Origin: an uncultured Prevotellaceae bacterium | GTDB taxonomy: Bacteria; Bacteroidota; Bacteroidia; Bacteroidales; Bacteroidaceae | Direction of reading: 5' to 3' | DNA length: 64,000 bases | Assembly: GCA_902781315.1 (NCBI GenBank) | Contig: CACZIT010000004.1 | Coordinates: 62,001-126,000 of the forward strand | Part shown: piece after piece, positions 18,447 through 25,927 of the stretch | Layout of the letters: each line of letters starts with the position of its first letter | Numbering within the stretch: the stretch's first letter is position 1 | Translations under genes and position numbers: made by a program | The notes under the pieces: model-generated | Database searches by the model: none | Told to the model about the DNA's origin: nothing | The model's input: only the letters and a program-made list of their open reading frames with translations

Positions 18447-20096
18447 CTACTTCACGCAGAATACGACGATGCTTGCCGGCGGCAGCACGACTTTTGCCTT
18501 GTCGCCTTTCTTCTTGGCAAGGTTGATCTTGAGCGACTGCTTCTTCTTGCCCATCGAGACCTCGACAGACTTACCCGGCTTACTGTTTTGGAACTTTACG
18601 GGAGCCACACGCGTGGGGTGTTCGAAATCGTTGTAGTCGCGTACGTCGGCAGCCGAGAGAATGCTGCCCTCAATGGTTGCTCCACTGAGACCATCGATAG
18701 AAATCTCTTGCGATTTGTCGAGCGATACATTTGAAAGTGAAACGACAAGCGTGCCATCTTTAATCTTTGCTGCAGAAGCACTTACGAGCGGCAGCGTGCG
18801 ATGGCCCTGTTCGTTGTTGGGGTCCATCTGCTTGCGCATGTCGTGGCGCACACTTGTTTCGGCACATTGCAGGTCGAGTGGGAGATAGGTGGCCTCCTGG
18901 AAGGGCGTGTACATCTGGAACACGTGGTAGGTAGGTGTGAGCACCATGTGACCACCATCCTTGGTGTCAGTTAGAATCATCGATTGCAGCACGTTCACCA
19001 CCTGGGCAATATTGGCCATGCGCACGCGGTCGCAGTGGCGATGGAACACATTCAGCGAAAGAGCGGCCACGAATGCATCGCGCATAGTGTTCTGCTGGTA
19101 GAGGTGGCCGCGCACGGTGCCAGGCTCCTCGTCCCACCAAGTGCCCCATTCGTCGACCATCAAGCCGATTCGCTTCTGCGGGTCGCTCTCGTCCATGATG
19201 GCAGCATGCTTCTTGATGACATCCTCAATCTCAAGGCACTTTCCCAACGTCCAGTAGTATTCGTCATTGTCGTAGACCAGAGCCGAGCCTTTGGACCCGT
19301 TCCAACCGCTCACAGTATAATAATGCAGAGAGACACCATTCATCTGTCCGCCTACCTGCTTCATCAGCACGCGAGTCCAATTGTAGTCGTAGTCGCTGGC
19401 ACCAGAGGCAATCTTGTAGAGACGGTTGCCGTCGTAGTTGCGGCAATAGGTTTGATATCGGCGGTAGAGATCGCTGTAGTATTCTGGCCGCATATTGCCG
19501 CCACAACCCCATGACTCGTTGCCTACGCCAAGATACTTTACCTTCCAAGCCTTGTCGCGTCCGTTCTGACGACGCAACTTAGCCATTGGCGTATCGCCTT
19601 CGCTAGTCATGTACTCTACCCATTTGGCAAGTTCCTCAACAGTTCCACTGCCCACGTTGCCACTGATGTAGGGTTCGCAGCCGATGAGTTCGCACAGATT
19701 CAGGAATTCATGTGTGCCAAAGGAATTATCCTCGATGGTGCCTCCCCAGTTGTTGTTCTGCATCTTCGGACGCTCAGAGCGCGGGCCGATGCCGTCGCGC
19801 CAATGATACTCGTCGGCAAAGCATCCGCCTGGCCAGCGCAGTACGGGGACCTTCAGGTCCTTGAGCGCCTGCAGCACGTCGTTGCGGTAGCCATCGGTAT
19901 TGGGGATGTCAGACTCAGGTCCTACCCAGAGTCCGCCGTAGATACACGTGCCGAGATGCTCGGCAAACTGGCCGTAGATTTCTTTGTGAATTTTCTGTGT
20001 GCCCTCGCTGGCGTGAATAGTCACGGTAGCATCTTGGGCATTGGCACTCAGGGCAAATGCTGCGGCGAGTGCGAAGGTCGTCAATTGTTTTTTCAT
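18447..20096 (-). CDS. GH51 alpha-L-arabinofuranosidase
   Basis: A 549-residue secreted arabinofuranosidase that releases L-arabinose from arabinan, arabinoxylan or pectin side chains. The start chosen is MKKQLTTFALAAAF at 20096, which gives a clean signal peptide ending at SANAQ; longer in-frame starts run into the promoter. The barrel domain contains IYGQFAEHLG (about 40-49), RWPGGCFADEYHW (about 88-100), the acid/base Glu194 in GVGNESWGCGG, and the nucleophile Glu316 in VDEWGTWWDE. A C-terminal beta-sandwich completes the family architecture. It is convergent with the ior operon and has its own promoter. The pectin genes lie about 8 kb away, so cooperation in arabinan removal is plausible but not shown by linkage. 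Confidence 0.95.
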   Translation of the reverse strand: MKKQLTTFALAAAFALSANAQDATVTIHASEGTQKIHKEIYGQFAEHLGTCIYGGLWVGPESDIPNTDGYRNDVLQALKDLKVPVLRWPGGCFADEYHWRDGIGPRSERPKMQNNNWGGTIEDNSFGTHEFLNLCELIGCEPYISGNVGSGTVEELAKWVEYMTSEGDTPMAKLRRQNGRDKAWKVKYLGVGNESWGCGGNMRPEYYSDLYRRYQTYCRNYDGNRLYKIASGASDYDYNWTRVLMKQVGGQMNGVSLHYYTVSGWNGSKGSALVYDNDEYYWTLGKCLEIEDVIKKHAAIMDESDPQKRIGLMVDEWGTWWDEEPGTVRGHLYQQNTMRDAFVAALSLNVFHRHCDRVRMANIAQVVNVLQSMILTDTKDGGHMVLTPTYHVFQMYTPFQEATYLPLDLQCAETSVRHDMRKQMDPNNEQGHRTLPLVSASAAKIKDGTLVVSLSNVSLDKSQEISIDGLSGATIEGSILSAADVRDYNDFEHPTRVAPVKFQNSKPGKSVEVSMGKKKQSLKINLAKKKGDKAKVVLPPASIVVFCVK

Positions 20097-20130
20097 AACG
20101 CGGTGTAGATAATGTTTGGTTTTTGTTTTG

Positions 20131-20161
20131 CAAATGTACAAAAAAACTTTCTACGTTGCAA
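20131..20161 (-). promoter_or_regulatory. Promoter of the GH51 gene
   Basis: On the minus strand TTG is followed after 20 bases by TACATTTG, matching the Bacteroidota consensus spacing. The leader to the chosen start would be about 30 bases. Confidence 0.7.
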
Positions 20162-20198
20162 TAAAACAAGGTATAAATATGTTTTTTAGCGGTAATAA

Positions 20199-20230
20199 TT
20201 TTGCCAGTCGCGTTTTTTTTGCGACCTTTG
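20199..20230 (+). promoter_or_regulatory. Promoter of the Omp28-type gene
   Basis: TTTTG (20199-20203) and GACCTTTG (20223-20230), 19 bases apart, resemble the Bacteroidota promoter, though the -7 box begins GA rather than TA. The leader to 20304 would be about 70 bases. Confidence 0.5.
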
Positions 20231-20303
20231 CAGTGGATTTACGTCTATCCCTGAGTCTTGCTATCTCAAACAAATATCTATAAACTAACAATCTTAAAAC
20301 AAA

Positions 20304-23300
20304 ATGCTTAAGTTAAAAAGGCTACACATTCTCTTTGCTCTTCTGCTCATGGCAGGAATTGCCGGCGCACAAGAGTACTCTCTTGGCGGACCTCTTCGCG
20401 TGAAGGCCATCCCACAAGAATTCTTATCGTCGAAGGCCTTATTCTCGACTCCACAGATGAAGGCTCCCAGCCGTGCTGTAGAAGTCGACTCCTGGCGGCA
20501 GATGTGGTGGGGCTACTATCAGACTCCCAGGGAGTTCGTAGGTATGGGGACGAACGAGGCTGAGACTTATTGGGCAGCTATCGGTATTCCCGTGTCGCAG
20601 ACTATTTGTCAGGACAAGGACATCAAGGCCGTGCGCTTCATGGTGGCTGCAACGAAGTATATGAAAGACTTCGCCATCTGGTTCTCGGAGACCCTTCCCA
20701 ATGAATCAACCAGTAACTACAAGAAGATTCCTATCGACATGTCGCTCATCAAGGATGGGGAGATGACAGAAATCGAGTTAGAAGAGCCCTATGCCATTCC
20801 GGCCAAGACGCTCTATGTCGGCTACACGTTCACCATTACTGAGGCCAATGACGAATCGAAGTTTCCCATCATTATCAACTATGACGGCACTAAAGTGAAG
20901 AACGCGCTCCTTTTCCGCACGTCGAAGAAACAAACCGACTGGATTGACTTGGCTGACAATAAGACTGGTTATGGCGAGTTGGCCCTGCAGGTATTGCTGG
21001 ATGGGGAGTTCGACCACAACGCCGTTTCGGTGAGCGGTTCGTTTATTGATGTCTATTCACTCGTCAACGGGACGGCCAACGCCACTGTTACGCTCACCAG
21101 TCAGGGACTTGGAAAGGTCAGCAGTATCGACTACACCGAGACTACTCCCAGCGGAACAAGCGAGGAGCGCCATCTCGACTTTGAACCCATGGAAGGCATT
21201 GGTGCCCAGCGTACCGTTAGCATTCCTCTCACGGCTGATGCTCAGTCAGGTCGTACGGAGCGCACCATTTCTATCCATAAGGTGAATGGCGAGCCCAACG
21301 AAGACGGCATTGCCACGTCGAAGGGCTATTTCGTGTCGCTTACCAAGGGAGCCAAGAAGAAAGTGCTCGTCGAGGAGTTCACGGGTACATGGTGTGGCTG
21401 GTGTCCGCGTGGCATCGTGGGCCTCGACATGCTCAACGAGAAATATCCCGACGACGTTGTGACAGTGGCTGTTCATAATGATGACCCGATGGTCGCCAAT
21501 TACGGCGTTGAGGCCCCCAGCTTCCCCTATGCTTTGGTGAATCGTGCAACTCCTGCTGATCCCTATTATGGACTCAACGGCAAGCCCTTCGGTATTGGCG
21601 ACCTTGTGGCTGAGCAACTGGAAATCCCGGCTGAAGCCTCATTGGCCCTGTCAGAGCCTCAGATGGATGTCAATGGCAAGATTACGTTCTCGACCGAAGT
21701 TGTGTTCAACTACAGCAGTACCACTGCTCCTTATGCTCTTGCCTTTGCCGTGGTGACAGACGGTTTGAAGGGCGATGGCCGTAAGTGGGCCCAGGCCAAC
21801 TACTATTCCCACAATGCTGATTATGCTGACGATGATAACCTGAAGACCTGGTACGAAGGCAGTTCCTATATGGCTCAGGTCTATGACCATGTTGCAATCG
21901 CCGGCAAAGGTGTCAATGCAGGCCTCACGGGCAGCATCAAGGCTCCCATTGTGGAAGGCGAGACCAAGACCTACAGCAACTATATCAACGTATCGGGCAA
22001 CAGCCTGACCACCAATCTCGATAAACTCTTTGTCGTGGCCATGCTCATCAACAAGACCACTGGAGCCATCGTGAATGCCGACAAACGTGCTGTGAAGGTT
22101 GACGAAACCTTCCCAGTGAACAGTGCTTCGATAGGTGCATTCAATCAGGTGACAGCCGTTCTCGGTGGTACTGCCGATGCGAAGGTGCCCATGAAGAGTG
22201 TTGGCAGTGCAGGTGTGAAAAGCATCGACTACGTAGTGCGCTCGGGGCTCAACGACAGCGAACTGATGCACGTTGATCTGGCAGAACCCATCAGGGGCAT
22301 TGGCGTTTCGCGCTACGTGAATCTGCCCGTTCCTGCTGACACAGTTACTGGTATCGTCAACCGTGCTATCGTGCTGAAAGCCATCAACGGTCAGGAAAAC
22401 GAAGCTAAGACTGGTACCTCGGCTACAGGCAAACTGATGACCATTGCAAAGTATTCGCCCCGAAAGACCGTTATCGAAGAGTACACAGGTACGTGGTGCA
22501 TGTTTTGTCCGCGAGGCATAGCAGGTCTGAAGCGAGCTCATGATGAATATGGTGACGACGTAGTCTTGATGGCAATCCATAGTGGCAGCGGCAGCAACGT
22601 CGACCCGATGCAGGTCAGCGCTTTCTCGTCGCGCCTTTCTGGACGCGGCTTCCCCTCGGCCGACGTGAACCGCTATCGTGCCGTCGATCCCTATATGGGT
22701 GAAGGTTCAGAAGGTTGGGGATTGGGAACCGTCATCGACGATGAGCAGGCAAGTCAGGTAGAGGCTGGAATCGACCTAAAGCAGCCCATTCTCGACGAAG
22801 AGACTGGCATCATCAACTTCACTACCGACGTCACCTTCCAGATTTCGCGCCGCAACGCACCCTATCTGCTCTCGTATGTGCTGATAGCTGACGGACTCAC
22901 AGGCACCGACGACAACTGGAAGCAGACGAATATCTATTATGTGTATGCAGGTTCCTATGATGATGATCCCTACATGAAGGAAGTCACTGAATGGCCCCTT
23001 TATGTGGAAGGCCTTGTCTACGACCACGTTGCTATCAATGCCCTCGGCATCTCGTCGGGTGTTGCCGGCAGTTTAAAGTCGAAAGTAGAAGAAGGACAGG
23101 TGCAGAGCCATAGTTCGCAATTCAGCATCAAGAACAATACGTTGGCCAAGAAGGCTACAAAACTCTATGTGGCTGCTTTGCTCTACGACAAAGAACAAAA
23201 GAAATTCATCAATGCTGATCAGAAGGAAGTCATCAGTTCCACCGTTGGCATTGACTCGAACGTAGCTGAGAAGAATGTCGTTGAAGTAGCCCGTTACGCT

Positions 23301-23390
23301 GCCGACGGCAAGCGCATCGCCCATGCCCAGAAGGGCCTGAACATTGTCCGCATGAGCGATGGTAGCGTTCGCAAACTCATGGTGAAGTAG
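20304..23390 (+). CDS. Omp28-related protein with two thioredoxin-like domains and a T9SS sorting tail
   Basis: A 1028-residue exported protein with a signal peptide ending at IAGAQ. It contains two copies of an Omp28-type unit. The first thioredoxin-like site is FTGTWCGWCPRG (Cys364, Cys367) and the second is YTGTWCMFCPRG (Cys732, Cys735). Each is preceded by a similar beta-rich segment ending in DLAEPIRGIG or DFEPMEGIG and followed by a YDHVAI...G(V/L)xGS(I/L)K segment, so about 360 residues are duplicated. The C-terminus (VARYAADGKRIAHAQKGLNIVRMSDGSVRKLMVK region) looks like a type IX sorting domain. Omp28 of Porphyromonas is a surface protein suggested to act as an adhesin; redox or disulfide handling at the surface is an inference from the CxxC motifs. 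Confidence 0.85.
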   Translation: MLKLKRLHILFALLLMAGIAGAQEYSLGGPLRVKAIPQEFLSSKALFSTPQMKAPSRAVEVDSWRQMWWGYYQTPREFVGMGTNEAETYWAAIGIPVSQTICQDKDIKAVRFMVAATKYMKDFAIWFSETLPNESTSNYKKIPIDMSLIKDGEMTEIELEEPYAIPAKTLYVGYTFTITEANDESKFPIIINYDGTKVKNALLFRTSKKQTDWIDLADNKTGYGELALQVLLDGEFDHNAVSVSGSFIDVYSLVNGTANATVTLTSQGLGKVSSIDYTETTPSGTSEERHLDFEPMEGIGAQRTVSIPLTADAQSGRTERTISIHKVNGEPNEDGIATSKGYFVSLTKGAKKKVLVEEFTGTWCGWCPRGIVGLDMLNEKYPDDVVTVAVHNDDPMVANYGVEAPSFPYALVNRATPADPYYGLNGKPFGIGDLVAEQLEIPAEASLALSEPQMDVNGKITFSTEVVFNYSSTTAPYALAFAVVTDGLKGDGRKWAQANYYSHNADYADDDNLKTWYEGSSYMAQVYDHVAIAGKGVNAGLTGSIKAPIVEGETKTYSNYINVSGNSLTTNLDKLFVVAMLINKTTGAIVNADKRAVKVDETFPVNSASIGAFNQVTAVLGGTADAKVPMKSVGSAGVKSIDYVVRSGLNDSELMHVDLAEPIRGIGVSRYVNLPVPADTVTGIVNRAIVLKAINGQENEAKTGTSATGKLMTIAKYSPRKTVIEEYTGTWCMFCPRGIAGLKRAHDEYGDDVVLMAIHSGSGSNVDPMQVSAFSSRLSGRGFPSADVNRYRAVDPYMGEGSEGWGLGTVIDDEQASQVEAGIDLKQPILDEETGIINFTTDVTFQISRRNAPYLLSYVLIADGLTGTDDNWKQTNIYYVYAGSYDDDPYMKEVTEWPLYVEGLVYDHVAINALGISSGVAGSLKSKVEEGQVQSHSSQFSIKNNTLAKKATKLYVAALLYDKEQKKFINADQKEVISSTVGIDSNVAEKNVVEVARYAADGKRIAHAQKGLNIVRMSDGSVRKLMVK

Positions 23391-23419
23391 GCTTCTACGC
23401 CTTTTCGTTATATTAAGCA

Positions 23420-23461
23420 ATACAGCCTGTCAGTACTCGACTGACGGGCTGTATCGTTTTT
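23420..23461 (+). terminator. Terminator after the Omp28-type gene
   Basis: ATACAGCC.GTCAG (23420-23433) pairs with CTGAC.GGCTGTAT (23441-23454) around a 7-base loop, with a T-rich tail on the plus strand. The convergent radA gene ends 16 bases beyond it. Confidence 0.85.
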
Positions 23462-23477
23462 GGGGGGAAATAATCAA

Positions 23478-24896
23478 TTATCCAAAGAGCAGTCGAAGAG
23501 CTTCTTCCACCTTGCGCACAGGATGCAGTTTGATGGTGTAGGCCGATGTGTCGAGTCCCTGCAGGTTGAAACGTGGCAGAACGAAATGGGTGAATCCGAG
23601 TTTTTGGGCTTCGGCTATGCGCTGTTGGATGCGGCTGACGGGACGCACTTCTCCCGATAGTCCCACTTCGCCTGCCAGGCACCAGCCGCTTTCGATGGGC
23701 ATGTCGAGGTTGGAAGACAGCACGGCTGCGATGACGCTGAGGTCGGTGGCAAGGTCGGTGACGCGCAGACCGCCGGCAATATTCAGGAAGACATCTTTCA
23801 GCATGAGTTTGAAACCGACGCGTTTCTCAAGTACTGCCAGCAGCATGTTCAGACGTCGTTGGTCGAAGCCCGTGGCTGACCGTTGGGGAGTCCCATAAGC
23901 GGCGCTGGAGACCAGTGCCTGCGTTTCGAGCAGGAAGGGGCGCACACCCTCGATGGCAGCCGAAATGGCGATGCCCGAGAGGGCTTCGTCGTGGTGAGTG
24001 AGCAGCAGTTCGCTGGGATTGGTTACAGGGCGGAGTCCCGTATTCTGCATCTCGTAGATACCCAGTTCGGCTGTCGAGCCGAAGCGATTCTTGATGCTTC
24101 GTAGGATGCGGTAGATGTGCTGCTGGTCACCTTCGAACTGGATGACAGTGTCGACGATGTGTTCCAGAATCTTCGGTCCGGCGAGACTGCCTTCCTTGTT
24201 GATGTGGCCGATGAGCAACACGGGCACCTGGCTGGTCTTGGCAAAGCGCAGCAGAGCCGAAGCACACTCCCTGACCTGGCTGACACTGCCTGGCGAACTG
24301 TCCACGTCTTCTGTCTCGATGGTCTGGATAGAGTCGATAATCAGCAGTTGTGGCTGCACCTCACGAATGTGTTCGAAGATGGCTTCGAGTGAAGTTTCCG
24401 CCAGTATGAGCAGGTTCTCGTTGGCGATTGGCGAGGCGGGAGAGTCAGGTAGGGCGGCTGAAAGTCTTTCTGCGCGCATCTTGAGCTGCTGCGGACTTTC
24501 TTCACCCGACACGTATAGCACGCGCATTTCGCTGAGTCCCAGGATGGTTTGCAGCGTGAGCGTACTTTTGCCGATACCTGGTTCGCCGCCCAGCAGGACA
24601 ATGGAGCCGGGCACAAGACCGCCACCTAACACGCGGTCGAGTTCAGGATCGAGTGTGCTGATGCGTGGCTGCGATGTATAGGTGATGGCCGTCAGTGGCT
24701 GTGGCTTGTTGCCTTTGGCCAGAGGCGATTGTAGGGCCTTGGCAGTAGAGTGGGCAGCCATCGAGCTGGTCGTATGGGCAGCCACCTTGATTTCCTTAAA
24801 AGTATTCCACTGGAAGCAGGAAGGGCACTTGCCAATCCACTTGGGTGATTCCTGTCCGCAATTTGAGCAGACGTACATGGTTTTGTCTTTAGGCAT
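23478..24896 (-). CDS. radA: DNA repair protein RadA
   Basis: A 472-residue RadA/Sms, a RecA-like DnaB-type branch-migration ATPase used in recombinational repair. The start is MPKDKTMYVCSNC at 24896; the longer frame upstream is unrelated and overlaps the promoter. The domain order is canonical: a C4 zinc finger (CSNCGQES...KCPSC, about residues 9-26), Walker A GGEPGIGKST (about 105-114), the RadA signature KNRFGSTAELG near 260, and a Lon-type C-terminal domain containing NIAGGLRVTDLATDLSV near 370. Nothing is missing and length is normal. It is divergent from the solute-binding lipoprotein gene, with the two promoters about 110 bases apart. Confidence 0.97.
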   Translation of the reverse strand: MPKDKTMYVCSNCGQESPKWIGKCPSCFQWNTFKEIKVAAHTTSSMAAHSTAKALQSPLAKGNKPQPLTAITYTSQPRISTLDPELDRVLGGGLVPGSIVLLGGEPGIGKSTLTLQTILGLSEMRVLYVSGEESPQQLKMRAERLSAALPDSPASPIANENLLILAETSLEAIFEHIREVQPQLLIIDSIQTIETEDVDSSPGSVSQVRECASALLRFAKTSQVPVLLIGHINKEGSLAGPKILEHIVDTVIQFEGDQQHIYRILRSIKNRFGSTAELGIYEMQNTGLRPVTNPSELLLTHHDEALSGIAISAAIEGVRPFLLETQALVSSAAYGTPQRSATGFDQRRLNMLLAVLEKRVGFKLMLKDVFLNIAGGLRVTDLATDLSVIAAVLSSNLDMPIESGWCLAGEVGLSGEVRPVSRIQQRIAEAQKLGFTHFVLPRFNLQGLDTSAYTIKLHPVRKVEEALRLLFG

Positions 24897-24917
24897 AGTC
24901 CGTGTATATTTTTGTCG

Positions 24918-24925
24918 CAAAGATA
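24918..24925 (-). promoter_or_regulatory. -7 promoter box of radA
   Basis: TATCTTTG on the minus strand matches TAnnTTTG and lies 21 bases before the chosen radA start, supporting the shorter protein. Confidence 0.65.
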
Positions 24926-25032
24926 CGAAGAATAGTTGAAAGATGAAAGGCTGAAAGGATGAAAAGTAGAAAAGTTGGATGGTTTTTTGAAAAAAACTCT
25001 CTTCTTTCATCTTTTGTCTTTCATCTTTTTTG

Positions 25033-25040
25033 TACTTTTG
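25033..25040 (+). promoter_or_regulatory. -7 promoter box of the solute-binding lipoprotein operon
   Basis: TACTTTTG lies 18 bases before the lipoprotein start codon at 25059, supporting that start over the longer in-frame ORF that begins before the promoter. Confidence 0.65.
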
Positions 25041-25058
25041 CAAAAAAATAGACAGAAG

Positions 25059-25925
25059 ATGAAAAAGATATTATTGCTGGCTTGTTGCAGCCTGTTGTTA
25101 TTATGGTCGTGTGGCGAGACGCCTGTAGAGAAACGTCGGCTGACGAAAGCCGAGCGCGAAAGACTGAAGGCAGAGGAGCGCCAGGCGCTGAAGTTCGGCG
25201 TTCTTCCCACGCTTGACTGTCTGCCCTTGTTTGTGGCAAAGGAGCGCGGCGTTTTCGAAAAATTAGGAGTTGACGTGCGTCTGCGTCCCTGCAAGGCTCA
25301 GATGGACATCGACACGGCATTGGTGGGCGGCAGCATGAACGGAGCCGTCAGCGACTCGGTGCGCGTGGCAAGGATGATTTCGCGCGGAACACCGTTGAAG
25401 AGTCTCGGACGTAGCATAGCCGACTGGCAACTGATAGCCAATCGCTCTGCCCGTTTGAAAGAGGTGAAGCAACTGGGAGACAAAATGGTGGCGATGACAC
25501 GCTATTCGGCCACCGACTATCTGACTGACCACGTGCTCAAAGGTGTGAAGACGCAGGCCACGGTGTATCGGGTGCAGATCAACGATGTCTCGTTGCGCCT
25601 GCAGATGCTGCTCAACAACGAGATGGACGCCCTATGGTTGCCTGAGCCTCAAGCCACGGTGGCACGCGAACATGGCAACACCGTGCTTTGGGACACCCGT
25701 AAGGCTGGGATGAAGCTTGGTCGTATGGTGGTGCGCGAAAAGGACATTGCCGACAAGCGCGTGAGAGAGCAGGTAGAGAAATTGGTGAAAGGTTACAACA
25801 TGGCTTGCGACTCGTTGAATGCCAAAGGCTTATCGGCTTATGGTGAAGTGATAGTGAAGTATTGCCATGTGGAAGAAAAGAGCATAGGCGCTCTGCCCAA
25901 AGTGAGGTTTGAAAAGTTGAAATAA
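25059..25925 (+). CDS. NMT1/SsuA-like solute-binding lipoprotein
   Basis: A 288-residue lipoprotein: the signal ends at LLLLWSC with the lipidated cysteine at residue 18. The mature part resembles periplasmic binding proteins of the NMT1/ThiY/SsuA type, with FGVLPTLDCLPLFVAKERGVFEKLGVDV (short pieces near residues 48-75) and a hinge region MALWLPEPQATVAREHG-like near 190-207. Such proteins usually deliver sulfonates, nitrate or thiamine precursors to an ABC importer, but no permease or ATPase gene is adjacent. The only partner is a TPR protein starting 2 bases after its stop. The fold call is moderate to good; the ligand is unknown. A charged linker (KRRLTKAERERLKAEERQ) follows the lipid anchor. 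Confidence 0.75.
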   Translation: MKKILLLACCSLLLLWSCGETPVEKRRLTKAERERLKAEERQALKFGVLPTLDCLPLFVAKERGVFEKLGVDVRLRPCKAQMDIDTALVGGSMNGAVSDSVRVARMISRGTPLKSLGRSIADWQLIANRSARLKEVKQLGDKMVAMTRYSATDYLTDHVLKGVKTQATVYRVQINDVSLRLQMLLNNEMDALWLPEPQATVAREHGNTVLWDTRKAGMKLGRMVVREKDIADKRVREQVEKLVKGYNMACDSLNAKGLSAYGEVIVKYCHVEEKSIGALPKVRFEKLK

Positions 25926-25927
25926 TC

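Noticed and set aside
23478-23660. Small plus-strand ORFs inside the radA end (near 23460-23660)
   Set aside because: They overlap the Lon-type domain of radA in antisense and lack a promoter or homology.
24975-25058. Longer start for the solute-binding lipoprotein
   Set aside because: It includes the promoter and would bury the lipoprotein signal inside the chain.
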